Shown: positions 54,700-63,590, counted from the stretch's first letter. The stretch: DNA of 64,000 nt from Nonomuraea turcica (GCF_030718205.1 NZ_JAUZQF010000011.1:1-64000); one strand, 5' to 3'. The notes: a model not told the origin generated them from the sequence alone. Translations and numbers: made by a program.

Positions 54700-55452
54700 G
54701 TGTTCGGCGCAGACGTCCACGCGTATCTCCGTTCGGCCGCCGGGGCTCGGGCGCGGCGGCGTGGGCCGTTCACGATCAGGTTGGACGAGCACAACGACGC
54801 GCTCCCGTTCAACTACGCCATCCCCGACGACGACGCCGACCCCACCGAGAACCAGGTCGCCGCGCTGGTTTCGGCGTTCCGCGAACGGGCCAGGACGCCT
54901 CGTCTGGAGTACGTGCCCCAGGCAGCGCCGAAAGTGGAGGGCGCGCTGCTCGCGGCCGGGTTCACCGTGGAAGGGCGCTACCCGCTGCTGGTGTGCCCGC
55001 CGGACGAGGTCGTGGACACGCCCGTGGATCCCACCGTACGGATCGAGCTCGTGACCACCGACGCAGGCCTCTGGCAGGTCGCCCATGTGATGAACGCGGC
55101 GTTCGAGGCGCCGGAGGCGAACGAGTATGACGTCGCACGGCTACGGCGGATCCTGGACGGCGGCGGGATCGTGGCCGCCGTCGTGGACACCACGACCGCG
55201 GACGTCGTCGGCGCCGGCCAGACCGGGAGCCCGTACCAGGGGGTCGCCGAGGTCGCCAGCATCGCCGTACGCGTCTCGCACCGGCGGCGCGGCATCGGGG
55301 GCGCGGTCACGGCGCTCCTGACCCGCGCGGGCGCCGATGCCGGCATCACCATCCCGTTCCTCACCCCAGCCGACGACGACGCCGCCCGCGTCTACGCCCG
55401 CGTCGGCTACCGCAAGGTCGGCGAGGCTCTGCACATCTCGCTGCGCGCGTAG
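54700..55452 (+). CDS. GNAT family N-acetyltransferase
   Basis: A 250-residue protein with a C-terminal GNAT domain (about 110-250): VARLRRILDGGGIVAAVVD, the acetyl-CoA loop VSHRRRGIGGAVTALL and YARVGYRKVGEA. The N-terminal 100 residues (PFTIRLDEHNDALPFNYAIP) are a second, GNAT-like half that lacks the CoA loop. GTG start with AAAGGAT upstream. Convergent with the flavin oxidoreductase gene. The substrate is unknown. Confidence 0.85.
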   Translation: MFGADVHAYLRSAAGARARRRGPFTIRLDEHNDALPFNYAIPDDDADPTENQVAALVSAFRERARTPRLEYVPQAAPKVEGALLAAGFTVEGRYPLLVCPPDEVVDTPVDPTVRIELVTTDAGLWQVAHVMNAAFEAPEANEYDVARLRRILDGGGIVAAVVDTTTADVVGAGQTGSPYQGVAEVASIAVRVSHRRRGIGGAVTALLTRAGADAGITIPFLTPADDDAARVYARVGYRKVGEALHISLRA

Positions 55453-55538
55453 CACGAGTGGGGCGAGCAGATTGCCCCGTCGCGGCCCGCAGCCCAGGTC
55501 GACCGGCTCGCCAACGTGGTGCGGAGTGAGATCGGGCG

Positions 55539-56789
55539 TTATACGGCATGCGCCTGGCCTGCCCGTCCCGCGGAGCGTCGTCTGCCGCGGTGGCGGACGA
55601 GCAGGGCACGGGCGGCCAGGGCCGGGTTGAGCAGGGACATGGTGGGGGCGACCTGCATCCCGACCAGCGCCAGGCGGCGGGCCACCTCCGGGTCGTGCAC
55701 CGCGGCCTCGTGGAGCAGTCGTTGCACCGGGTTGGATGGGGCGGCTTCGGCGCCGCCCCGCATGAAGGCGTGTTCGCGCTCGAGGGCGCGGTGGGCCCGC
55801 CGGTAGCGGCGCAGCGCGGACGCCGGGTCGTCGCCGGCGAGCAGGGCCGGCGCCGTGGCGTCGGCGAGCCATTGACCCGACAGCAGCGCCCAGGTGCAGC
55901 CGGGGGCCGGTGTCGGGTCGGCGGTCAGGGCCGCGTCACCGATCAGGGCCAGGCCTGGCGCGGGGGTGGGGTGACGGCGGATGAGCGGGTAGTCGGGGGC
56001 GATGACGACCTTGGCAGCCCGTTCGGCGAGGGTCAGGTCGGGGGCGTCGGGCAGCGAGGCGACGTAGCGCTCGATGTAGCCCGCGTGGTCGGTCAGATCT
56101 GGGGGCAGGGTGTCCTTGGCGGGCATGACCGCCACCTGGGTCAGCCCACCGTCGGTGGGGGCGAGCACCACCCAGTCCCGCTCGTGCCACCACAGGGCGG
56201 CGGGGGTGGGGAGCGTATGCCGCAAATTCCGGTAATAGGTGTAGAAGAACGCGCGGCCGTTGGGCGTGAACCGCTCGGGGACGCCGGCCAGCGAGGCGAC
56301 CTTGGACCGGTAGCCGTCGGCACCCACGATCAGGCGGCCGGCGTGGGTTTCCTCGGTGCCGTCGAGCAGCCGGGCGCGGACGCCGGTCACGCGGCGTCCT
56401 TCGGTGAGCAGGCCCGTGACCGTACGGCCGAGGAGCAGGTCCACCCCACCGGTGGCGGCGGCGCTGCCGCGCAGGATCGGGTCGAGGGTGGTACGCCGGA
56501 CGCTGAGGAACGGCGGGACGCCGCCGCGGGAGCGGTCGGTCCAGCCGTACGCGGTCCGGATGGAGACGTCACCGGTGCCCGCGCCGGTGGCCAGCAGGTC
56601 GTTCCACAGGCCGAGCCGCCGTAACGGGGTCTGGGCGCGGCCGAGCAGGAAGTGGCCGCACAGCCGCTTGGGGGTGTCGATGCTGCGGTGCTTTTCCAGC
56701 AGCGCGACGCGTAAGCCGGCCCGTCCGTACAGGATCGCGGCGGTGCAGCCGCTGACGCTGGCTCCCACGATCACGACGTCGTAGTCCAT
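55539..56789 (-). CDS. FAD-dependent oxidoreductase (geranylgeranyl-reductase/monooxygenase type)
   Basis: A 416-residue flavoprotein of the GR2/PHBH superfamily. The dinucleotide motif is VIVGASVSGCTAAILY (residues 6-21), with Gly-Ala-Ser instead of GxG. The DG motif is VGADGYRSKVASLAG, and GDAALTADPTPAPGC marks the FAD ribityl site. The C-terminus is basic. Probably controlled by the divergent TetR, with a 25-base palindrome between them. Substrate unknown. Confidence 0.85.
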   Translation of the reverse strand: MDYDVVIVGASVSGCTAAILYGRAGLRVALLEKHRSIDTPKRLCGHFLLGRAQTPLRRLGLWNDLLATGAGTGDVSIRTAYGWTDRSRGGVPPFLSVRRTTLDPILRGSAAATGGVDLLLGRTVTGLLTEGRRVTGVRARLLDGTEETHAGRLIVGADGYRSKVASLAGVPERFTPNGRAFFYTYYRNLRHTLPTPAALWWHERDWVVLAPTDGGLTQVAVMPAKDTLPPDLTDHAGYIERYVASLPDAPDLTLAERAAKVVIAPDYPLIRRHPTPAPGLALIGDAALTADPTPAPGCTWALLSGQWLADATAPALLAGDDPASALRRYRRAHRALEREHAFMRGGAEAAPSNPVQRLLHEAAVHDPEVARRLALVGMQVAPTMSLLNPALAARALLVRHRGRRRSAGRAGQAHAV

Positions 56790-56813
56790 GACGCTCTCCT
56801 CATTTCGTCACAC

Positions 56814-56838
56814 TGTTCCGTTACGGCGTAACGTAACA
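56814..56838. promoter_or_regulatory. 25-base palindromic TetR operator
   Basis: TGTTCCGTTACG-G-CGTAACGTAACA: two 12-base arms with one mismatch around a single central base (56814-56838), lying between the divergent flavoprotein start (56789) and TetR start (56861). This is the strongest operator candidate in the window. Confidence 0.82.
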
Positions 56839-56860
56839 GCGTTGCGATAGGCTGTCCAGC

Positions 56861-57469
56861 ATGGGACGCCCACGCGAGCACGACGAGCAGACCCGCCGCG
56901 CACTGCTGGCGGTGGCCGGCGACCTTCTGGCGAGCGAGGGATCCGCCGGGGTGAGCGTCCGGCGGGTGTCACAGGAGGCCCAGACCACCACGCGGGCGGT
57001 CTACAGCCTGTTCGGCGACAAGGAGGGCCTGCTCCGCGCGCTCTACCAGCAGGCGGCCGAAACCATGCGCCGCCACCACGAGGCCGTCCCCGAGCACGAC
57101 GACCCGCTCGTGGAGATCACCGCACTGGCGCTCGCCTACCGGACCGCCGCCCGGGAAGAGCCCAACCTCTACGGCCTGTTCATGAGCGGCAGCGTGCCCG
57201 GCTTCCGTCCCGTCGGGGACGACGCGCGGCTGGCCCGTCGCAGCCTCGCTCGCGTCGTGCAGGCACTCCAGCGCTTCGCCGACGCCGGGGAGCTGCCCGG
57301 TCGCGACCCGCGGCTGGTCGGCCAGCAACTGTGGGGCCTGGTGCACGGGCTGGCCACCCTCGAACTCCAAGGCCATCTCGGCCCCTCCGACCAGGCGGAG
57401 GCCCGCTGGCGCGATGCGGTCCTCGCCACCGTCACCGGCTACCGCCAGCCGCCTCCCGCGCCTCAGTGA
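56861..57469 (+). CDS. TetR family regulator
   Basis: A 202-residue TetR protein. HTH at about 10-60: SEGSAGVSVRRVSQEAQTTT, RAVYSLFGDKEGLLRALYQQ. The C-terminal domain is of the TetR_C_33/WHG kind (YRTAAREEPNLYGLFMSG, QLWGLVHGLATLELQGHL). Divergent from the flavoprotein; the palindrome in between suggests auto- and co-repression. Confidence 0.92.
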   Translation: MGRPREHDEQTRRALLAVAGDLLASEGSAGVSVRRVSQEAQTTTRAVYSLFGDKEGLLRALYQQAAETMRRHHEAVPEHDDPLVEITALALAYRTAAREEPNLYGLFMSGSVPGFRPVGDDARLARRSLARVVQALQRFADAGELPGRDPRLVGQQLWGLVHGLATLELQGHLGPSDQAEARWRDAVLATVTGYRQPPPAPQ

Positions 57470-57527
57470 TCGTGGCGTACGACTCGGTGGGGTGGTGCGC
57501 GGCCGCAATGGTGCGATAAAGGTAACT

Positions 57528-57932
57528 GTGCACGAGAACGGGCAGCGCATCGGCGAGATGCTGGCAGAGGCCATCCAGGAGCTCGCGCGGACGGCGGAGC
57601 CGGGTGCGGACGCCGCCCTGCGCGGCGACGGTGCGGCGGCGGACGGGCAGGTGCGGGCCGTGGCCGGTCCGGACGGGCGCCTGCACGAGCTGCACCTCAA
57701 CCCGCGGGTCATGCGGATGGCGTCGGAGGACCTCGCACGGGAGATTCTCGCGGCGGTCAACGCCGCGCTGGACGACCTGCGGGCAGGCGTACCGGGGCTG
57801 GAGGCGGCCGAGCTGACGGATCCGCGGGGGCTCGCCGTGACGCTGGGCGGGGCGCACGCCGACGTGATGCGGCAGCTGGACGCGTTCGCCGATGGGGTCG
57901 AGCTGGTCGTGCGGCGGCTGGAGGAGCGGTGA
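57528..57932 (+). CDS. YbaB/EbfC-like protein of a type VII-associated module
   Basis: A 134-residue protein with the YbaB/EbfC fold: AVAGPDGRLHELHLNPRVMR, MASEDLAREILAAVNAALDD. In actinomycetes such genes often sit beside EspC/WXG-like genes and large toxins. GTG at 57528 is chosen; AAAGGT lies upstream. The stop overlaps the next gene's GTG (GTGA at 57929-57932). Confidence 0.78.
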   Translation: MHENGQRIGEMLAEAIQELARTAEPGADAALRGDGAAADGQVRAVAGPDGRLHELHLNPRVMRMASEDLAREILAAVNAALDDLRAGVPGLEAAELTDPRGLAVTLGGAHADVMRQLDAFADGVELVVRRLEER

Positions 57933-58270
57933 GCGAGCGCCCCGGCCAGGGGATGGACGTCTCCCACGCCGACCTGCGCGGCACCGGCACGGGCCTGGGT
58001 GAGACCGGTACGACCTGGTTGGAGACGGTGGGGGCGTTACGCGCCCATCTCGAGGGAGACGGCGACCCTTGGGGCGAGGAGGCCGGGAGCATGGTCAAGG
58101 CCGCCTACCTTGCGGTCACCCAGAAGGCGCTGGAGGTGTGCGAGGCTCTGGGAGAGCGGCAGGTGACCTCGGGAGACCATGTGCACGTCATGGAGGCGAA
58201 CTACAGGGCCGCGCAGCAGCGCGGCGAGGAAGAGGCCACGCGGATCGAGCGGGCCATCGAACGGCTGTGA
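57929..58270 (+). CDS. EspC/WXG100-like helical protein
   Basis: A 113-residue protein with two long helices, like ESX/EspC-type substrates of type VII secretion: GTTWLETVGALRAHLEGDGD, a PWGEEAG turn at the WxG position, and VHVMEANYRAAQQRGEEEAT at the end. No signal peptide. Translationally coupled to the YbaB-like gene. It is convergent with the toxin operon that follows on the other strand. Confidence 0.78.
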   Translation: MSERPGQGMDVSHADLRGTGTGLGETGTTWLETVGALRAHLEGDGDPWGEEAGSMVKAAYLAVTQKALEVCEALGERQVTSGDHVHVMEANYRAAQQRGEEEATRIERAIERL

Positions 58271-58302
58271 TGGCCGGGCCGCGGGAGTCGGCAGCTCCGC
58301 CC

Positions 58303-58366
58303 AGGTGCGAGTCAGGTGCGGGCCAGTGCGGGTCAGGGGCGGTCAGTGCGGGCCAGGTGCGGGTCA
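58303..58366. repeat. Degenerate tandem repeat of a 10-11-base unit
   Basis: About six imperfect copies of (A)GGTGCGGGTC/GGCC-type units between the convergent WXG-like and T7-associated genes. The last unit supplies the stop codon of the gene at 58364-58921. Confidence 0.6.
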
Positions 58367-58921
58367 GAGGCGAAGCTCGTCGGAGGCGAGGAGCACGCCC
58401 GCGGGCCCTTCGGGATTGACGGCGACGCCGACGTCCGCCGGCAGGAGCGCGACCAGGTCGCGGCCGCGCAGGCGCTGCCAGCCCGTGGCACCGTCCGGCA
58501 GGGCGTCCGGCAGGCGGGCCTGGGCCGTGTAGGCGAACGCAGCCCGGCCCTCGCCCGTGTCGAACACCGGCACGCCGCCACCGGGGCCGGCGGCCACGAT
58601 CACGTCCGCCTCAAGCAGCAGCGGAACGAGGTCATCGCCGGAGGCGTAGCCGGTCGAGGCAAGCTGCACGGCACGGTCGAGCGGGTCGCTGGGCTCGGGG
58701 TAGCCCAGCGCCACCGGCGAGGGCCGATAGCCGGTGTTATGGCGGAACTCGCCGGTGATCTCGCCACGCTCGTCGACTCGCCAGGCGCCGACGATGCCGT
58801 ACGGCGGGACCTCCCCGTCGGGGTCGAAGAACGGATCGACCGCGTACATCCAGGAGCCCGGGCGCAGCCGCGCCTGCCGCCGCAGCTCGTCGGTGATCGG
58901 GGGCGGCGGGGTGTCGTTCAC
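58364..58921 (-). CDS. Type VII secretion-associated protein (possible immunity partner)
   Basis: A 185-residue soluble protein of a family annotated as type VII secretion system-associated: ITDELRRQARLRPGSWMYAV, DPFFDPDGEVPPYGIVGAWR, RHNTGYRPSPVALGYPEPSD and VQLASTGYASGDDLVPLLLE. An SseB-like C-terminal half may follow. Its GTG overlaps the toxin gene's stop (GTGA at 58918-58921), so it is translated with the toxin. Either a chaperone/targeting factor or an immunity protein by position. Confidence 0.72.
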   Translation of the reverse strand: MNDTPPPPITDELRRQARLRPGSWMYAVDPFFDPDGEVPPYGIVGAWRVDERGEITGEFRHNTGYRPSPVALGYPEPSDPLDRAVQLASTGYASGDDLVPLLLEADVIVAAGPGGGVPVFDTGEGRAAFAYTAQARLPDALPDGATGWQRLRGRDLVALLPADVGVAVNPEGPAGVLLASDELRL

Positions 58922-59994
58922 GGCGATCCTCCTGACGGCACCACCCCTGGATGGCCGGGGTAAGGGTCGTAGTGCGGGTTGGGGATGAAGTTCTGCGGTG
59001 TCCTGGGTGACCCCTGCGGCCAGGCGCCGGAGATGTACCTCCGGTGTACGCCGCCGGGGAAGGCGATCTCGCGCTCATGGGACAGATGGGGCGCGGCCCG
59101 TACGGTCTCCTGGACGTCGATCCCGCCGGGGGCGTCGACCTCGTAGACGTGGCGACGCGGGAACGCGGCGTCGATGTCCATGCGGGTGCTGGTCCCGACG
59201 AAGGCGGACGGCCTGCTCTTGAGGACGTGGTCGGACAGGTTGGTCATCGACGGGTCGCGCGGATGGAAGCCCTGCTCGAAGATCTCGTCCGGTGAACTGT
59301 CCGAGGCGCGGTAGACCGGCTCCCGATCGCGGCGCCAGATGGGGTACGGCGTGATCGACCTGACGTCCACGCTCTTGTCGGCCGCCGCCTCGAGGTAGTT
59401 GTCCGGGTCGCGCACGGGAGTCGGCGGGCGCTTGCCGGGCGGGATCGCCCCGGCCCCCACCTTGGCGCGGGGCTTGCGCAGCAGCGCCGAAGCGCGGGCG
59501 AACAGGCGCAGCGCGCCGCGTTCCAGCAGGTCGACCATCTTGCGGATGATCTCCCGCGCGGCCGTCCTCGCGCCGGCCACGACGGTAGGAACGGCCGCCA
59601 GCGAGGCGCCGGCCGTCGGCCCCGAGGCCGTGGCCAGCCGCGACAGGTTCATGGCGAGCCGGACGAGGACGACGATCAGCGCCACCTTCATCGCAAGCAC
59701 GATCATGGCCGAGAGTTGCAGCGCTGCGCCGATGAGCAGCGCGGCGGCGATCGCGTCGCCGGAGCGCTCCGCGGTGTCACTCCACTCGCCGCCGAACGAC
59801 CGGACCCCCTCGCCGTCGTTGCGCTCGACGGTCCGGGCGGCGTGCGTGGCAGCGGTCGAGGAGACGCGCACCGCCGTCACCGCGAAGGAGATCCACCGGG
59901 TCCCGGCCTCGTACAGCACGACCTCATCGATCAGCGGCCACGAGAAGACGACGTTGAGCAGCGTGGCGAGCTCGGGCGGCGGCTGCAGCCCCAT
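58918..59994 (-). CDS. Predicted polymorphic toxin with ADP-ribosyltransferase domain
   Basis: A 358-residue protein. N-terminus (1-125) is like the WXG100-type/channel domain of CpnT-like actinobacterial toxins, with a hydrophobic segment at about 82-112. A basic Pro-rich linker (165-200) follows. The C-terminus (about 205-325) matches pierisin/Scabin-like ADP-ribosyltransferases: R229 in EPVYRASDSSPDEIFEQGF, the S-T-S motif near 268-270 in SAFVGTSTRM, and E307-x-E309 in HEREIAFPGGVHRRYI. R-S-E enzymes of this kind ADP-ribosylate proteins or guanine in DNA. ATG at 59994 has AGGAGG six bases before; a shorter-spaced start upstream (60012) is in frame. The catalytic triad is intact, so the protein should be active. 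Confidence 0.8.
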   Translation of the reverse strand: MGLQPPPELATLLNVVFSWPLIDEVVLYEAGTRWISFAVTAVRVSSTAATHAARTVERNDGEGVRSFGGEWSDTAERSGDAIAAALLIGAALQLSAMIVLAMKVALIVVLVRLAMNLSRLATASGPTAGASLAAVPTVVAGARTAAREIIRKMVDLLERGALRLFARASALLRKPRAKVGAGAIPPGKRPPTPVRDPDNYLEAAADKSVDVRSITPYPIWRRDREPVYRASDSSPDEIFEQGFHPRDPSMTNLSDHVLKSRPSAFVGTSTRMDIDAAFPRRHVYEVDAPGGIDVQETVRAAPHLSHEREIAFPGGVHRRYISGAWPQGSPRTPQNFIPNPHYDPYPGHPGVVPSGGSP

Positions 59995-60182
59995 GGTGCC
60001 CCTCCTCGCCACGGTCCCTACGCTTGATCACGTCACTGTACTGAGCTGCGGGCCGAGGCGGGGAGATTCACACCGCGCCACGGCAGGGTGCGGCCCGAGG
60101 CCCGCCGCCTAACCGGCGTGTACGACAGGAGGCCGACTTCCGTCGTAGGGTGCATCTCGCACGTGATGGACAGGAGGCTGAG

Positions 60183-60896
60183 GTGGCCGAGACAACGCCG
60201 ACCGAGACGACGGTGGCCGAGGTGATGGCCGAGCTGGCCGAGCTCGAGGACCCGAAGATCCGCGCGGTGAACGAGAGACACGGTGACGATCACGGCGTGA
60301 ACCTCAGCAAGCTGCGCGCGCTCGCGAAGCGCCTAAAGACGCAGCAGGAACTCGCGTCCCGGCTCTGGGCAACGAATGACACCGCGGCGAGACTGCTCGC
60401 GATGCTGATCTGCCGCCCGAAGGCGTTCAAGCGTGACGAGTTGGACGTCATGGTGCGCGAGGCGCGCACACCCAAGGTGCACGACTGGCTCGTGAACTAC
60501 GTGGTGAAGAAGAGCCCGCACTCCGAAGAGCTGCGCCTGGCCTGGTCCGCCGATCCGGATCCAGTGGTCGCGAGCGCCGGCTGGGCACTGACCACCGAAC
60601 GCGTGACGAAGAAGCCCGAGGTCCTCGACCTCGCAGGACTGCTCGACGTCATCGAGGCGCAGATGAAAGACGCCCCGGATCGCCTGCAGTGGGCGATGAA
60701 CCATTGCCTGGCTCAGATCGGGATCGACCACGCCGAGCACCGCGCCCGCGCCATCGACATCGGTGAGCGCCTGGAGGTGCTCAAGGACTACCCGACTTCC
60801 CCGGGCTGCACGTCTCCGTTCGCGCCCATCTGGATCACCGAGATGGTACGCCGGCAGCACGATGAAACGGCGACTTCTTCGGGGAGTCGGCGGTAA
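60183..60896 (+). CDS. DNA alkylation repair protein (AlkD/HEAT-like)
   Basis: A 237-residue all-helical protein of the AlkD-like DNA glycosylase family that excises alkylated bases: VNLSKLRALAKRLKTQQELA, WATNDTAARLLAMLICRPKA, LVNYVVKKSPHSEELRLAWS. GTG at 60183 with AGGAGG upstream. Divergent from the toxin gene, in a 188-base gap. Whether the aspartate and aromatic residues of AlkD are conserved cannot be settled by eye. Confidence 0.8.
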   Translation: MAETTPTETTVAEVMAELAELEDPKIRAVNERHGDDHGVNLSKLRALAKRLKTQQELASRLWATNDTAARLLAMLICRPKAFKRDELDVMVREARTPKVHDWLVNYVVKKSPHSEELRLAWSADPDPVVASAGWALTTERVTKKPEVLDLAGLLDVIEAQMKDAPDRLQWAMNHCLAQIGIDHAEHRARAIDIGERLEVLKDYPTSPGCTSPFAPIWITEMVRRQHDETATSSGSRR

Positions 60897-61066
60897 CAAC
60901 GACGCGATCAACCCGATGATCATGATCAGCCCACAGATGAGGAACGGCCAGCCGTAGGGCCGGCGTGCCCCCCAGTCGTCGAAGCTCGGGCACGCGCCGG
61001 ACTACGCGAGCTCGGTGGTCTCGCGCCGATTGCAACCTTTTCCGATCAGGCGAGGTCCAAGGGCAT

Positions 61067-62023
61067 ATGGACCTCTCGCCGGCTCTCATGCGTGCGGCGG
61101 GGCCGTACGCGATCATCGTGCTCGCGCTCAACCTCGCCGCCGTCGCCCAGTCCCGCGACAACCTCGACGGTGTCCAAGTCGACCATCCCGCCGGTCCGAT
61201 TGTGGCGCTCGAGGAGTTCGGCCTGCAGCGCTCCTTGACCATCGCCGCGATCCAGCTGGCTTTCGCGATCTACCTCTTATGGGCCGCACGCCGGCGTTCG
61301 CCGGGGGTGATGGCGCTCACCGGCCTGGTGACGGGGTTATACGAGATCGGCCTGCTGTGCCTTCACTGGCTCAACCCGATCGCCGCTTTCCCGATCCGGG
61401 CATTCTCCAGCCCGCCGTTCGTGCGGCTCGATCCGCCCTGGTATGACCCCGCACTAAGCCTCGTCCTGTTGGCTGCCGCGGTCACCCAGTTGGTCGCGCT
61501 GGTCCTGGCTATACGCTCCAGCGACTGGCGGCTCGCCGGCCGGGGCTCACTCCTGCTGCTCGGCCCGCTCCTGGCCGTCACCGCCTATGCGGTCATCAAT
61601 CTGGTGGCGATCCAACTGGCGACTGAGCCCAGGACTCCGACGGACCTCTTCGGCTTGCCGTGGACCGAAAGCTCGCGCCACTCGCTGGTTCGCCGGGCCG
61701 AGGAGACTACGGTCCTCTTGGGCCGATGGCTGATCCCGCTGGCGGTGACCGCGCTGCCCCTCTCATGGCTGGGCTGGCGCATGCTGCGACGGGGGGGCAC
61801 GCCGGCGACGATGGTGCCCACGTACATGCTCAGCGTGCCGTATCTGGCGTTCCTGGGATTGTTCACCTGGCTCCAGCCGCTGTCGAACGAGATGAACTAC
61901 GACGACCAGACCAGCTACATCGACCAGAGCCCCGCATGGCACCCGATCGCCCTCGTCGTCCTCTTGGTCATCGCGATCGCCGCGCAGGCCACAGGGCTGG
62001 CACGAACGTTGAAGAGCACGTGA
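61067..62023 (+). CDS. Integral membrane protein of unknown function
   Basis: A 318-residue protein with about eight membrane segments (for example YAIIVLALNLAAVA, LVLLAAAVTQLVALVLAI, LIPLAVTALPLSWLGW, PIALVVLLVIAIAAQATGL). No family recognised; no conserved charged pairs in helices stand out. ATG at 61067. Not clearly linked to neighbours. Confidence 0.72.
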   Translation: MDLSPALMRAAGPYAIIVLALNLAAVAQSRDNLDGVQVDHPAGPIVALEEFGLQRSLTIAAIQLAFAIYLLWAARRRSPGVMALTGLVTGLYEIGLLCLHWLNPIAAFPIRAFSSPPFVRLDPPWYDPALSLVLLAAAVTQLVALVLAIRSSDWRLAGRGSLLLLGPLLAVTAYAVINLVAIQLATEPRTPTDLFGLPWTESSRHSLVRRAEETTVLLGRWLIPLAVTALPLSWLGWRMLRRGGTPATMVPTYMLSVPYLAFLGLFTWLQPLSNEMNYDDQTSYIDQSPAWHPIALVVLLVIAIAAQATGLARTLKST

Positions 62024-62118
62024 TGGTCTCGACGTCACCCGCTCATCGACCACAATCCGCTATCCCGACTCGGCACGATGTCGGCCAGGGCTCCCAATGA
62101 GTAGCCTCGCACTTGGCG

Positions 62119-62850
62119 TCATCGCAGTGCCGCTGCGAAGTCAGGGCGGTTGGCGTTGGTGTAGGCGTGTTCGCGTTTGGACCATACGATGATCTCTTCG
62201 GGGCTGGCCGGACCATGGCCGGAGTCGGTTAGGCGCTCTGCCCACCACCGGATGTTGCGGGACTGGCGGTCGAGGATCGCGTCAACAACGGCAGCGCGGC
62301 GCGCGCCAGTGAGTCCGTAAGCATCGACGAGGACCCGCACCTGGGCGGCTTGCGCAGCAGCCGGCGGCGCGGTGCTCTTGGAAGAGATGCACCACGTCCA
62401 GGCCATGTATCCGATGTCCTCGAGCGGATCACCAGGGGCGGCGGTGTCGAAGTCGATGAAGGCGACCGGTAGCCCGGCGCGGAACACCGTGTTGTTCGGT
62501 CCGGGGTCGTGATGGCAGACGACCGGATGCTTTCCGTTGAGGCCGCTACTGCGAGTGGCGTCGTGCAACGAGCGAAGAAGCACGCCGGCTGAAGCGACCT
62601 GGGTGTCGCTCCAGCGCCGGAACTTGGCTGGCACCCAACCGGGCAGGTAGCTGAGAATGTCACGGTTGGCTGCGTCCCGTCCGAGATAGCGCGGCGCTCC
62701 CGGGAATCGGCATTGCTGAAGGTGCGTCAGCAGTTGAGCGACGAAGGCGGAGGAGTCGGTGGCGGGGCGTCGAACGGTATCAGCGACGCGGACGACACCC
62801 GAGGTGATGCGCCCTCCGGTCAGGGGAATTTCAGCCGGGACCTGTCGCAT
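62119..62850 (-). CDS. APH family phosphotransferase (aminoglycoside kinase-like)
   Basis: A 243-residue kinase-fold protein of the APH family. The Brenner motif is H113-H-D115-x4-N120 (VVCHHDPGPNNTVF) and the DFD-type metal site is D133-F-D135. Shorter than typical 300-residue APHs; the N-terminal lobe is compact and the nucleotide-binding loop is not obvious (ITSGVVRVADTVRRP). Substrate: an aminoglycoside, macrolide or another small molecule. Divergent from the Nudix gene. Start 62850 fits the family; upstream in-frame ATG at 62925 exists. Confidence 0.82.
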   Translation of the reverse strand: MRQVPAEIPLTGGRITSGVVRVADTVRRPATDSSAFVAQLLTHLQQCRFPGAPRYLGRDAANRDILSYLPGWVPAKFRRWSDTQVASAGVLLRSLHDATRSSGLNGKHPVVCHHDPGPNNTVFRAGLPVAFIDFDTAAPGDPLEDIGYMAWTWCISSKSTAPPAAAQAAQVRVLVDAYGLTGARRAAVVDAILDRQSRNIRWWAERLTDSGHGPASPEEIIVWSKREHAYTNANRPDFAAALR

Positions 62851-62987
62851 GGCGAGAGTCCTCCTATTCGGCGAGCCGCCGCCCGCTCGCGGCTGGCGCA
62901 GAGGGCGAGTTCCGCGGACGGCCATGGCACGTACCTGGTTGGATCGACGCGTGGTCCATCGGCTGGCTCTAAAGAAGGAACTCGCCC

Positions 62988-63590
62988 GTGGCGGTTGCGA
63001 TGCGGGAAGTGCAGGAAACGCTCCTGGCCTATCTTGCTGCCTATCCTGACGAGCTGCACGGCCTTGAGGCCGCTGTCCGCGCGATCCTCGATCGCGCGGA
63101 CATCACCCCCCGTTCCCACCTGCAAGGTCATGTCACGTGCAGTGTGGCGGCCATCAACCCCAGCGGGCTGATTCTGGAGGTGCATCACCGGTTCCTCGGG
63201 CTGTGGTTGCCACCTGGAGGTCATCTGGACCCTCGCGACGATTCGTTGCTTGACGCTGGCCTGAGGGAACTGTACGAGGAGACTGGTATTCGCCACACCG
63301 ATACCTCTCCGGCCTCGGCCGGCCCGGTCGAGGTGGTGCTGGGGGACGTCCCCGCTCGGCCCAGCCGAGGCGAGCCTGCACACTGGCACCTGGACTTCGC
63401 CTTCGCCGTCCACGTCGACGCTGCCCCGATGCTGCGGCCAGACGCCAGCGAGATCCATGACATCCGGTGGACGCCTGGGCGTGCGACGACGGCTGGGGTA
63501 CGGCTGTCCAGCAGACTCGCGGCCCTACTCGGCCACTCGGATCCGGGCTGCGTGACAGTAGTCGGCGGTGCTGGGGCCGGTGGCGCGTAG
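62988..63590 (+). CDS. Nudix hydrolase
   Basis: A 200-residue Nudix protein that hydrolyses a nucleoside diphosphate linked to another group. The Nudix box starts at G78 (GHLDPRDDSLL) and ends RELYEETGI (residues 93-101), with Asp in place of the first conserved Glu but REx2EE intact. The flanking N-terminal domain (1-47) is helical. GTG start. Divergent from the APH-like gene. Confidence 0.88.
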   Translation: MAVAMREVQETLLAYLAAYPDELHGLEAAVRAILDRADITPRSHLQGHVTCSVAAINPSGLILEVHHRFLGLWLPPGGHLDPRDDSLLDAGLRELYEETGIRHTDTSPASAGPVEVVLGDVPARPSRGEPAHWHLDFAFAVHVDAAPMLRPDASEIHDIRWTPGRATTAGVRLSSRLAALLGHSDPGCVTVVGGAGAGGA

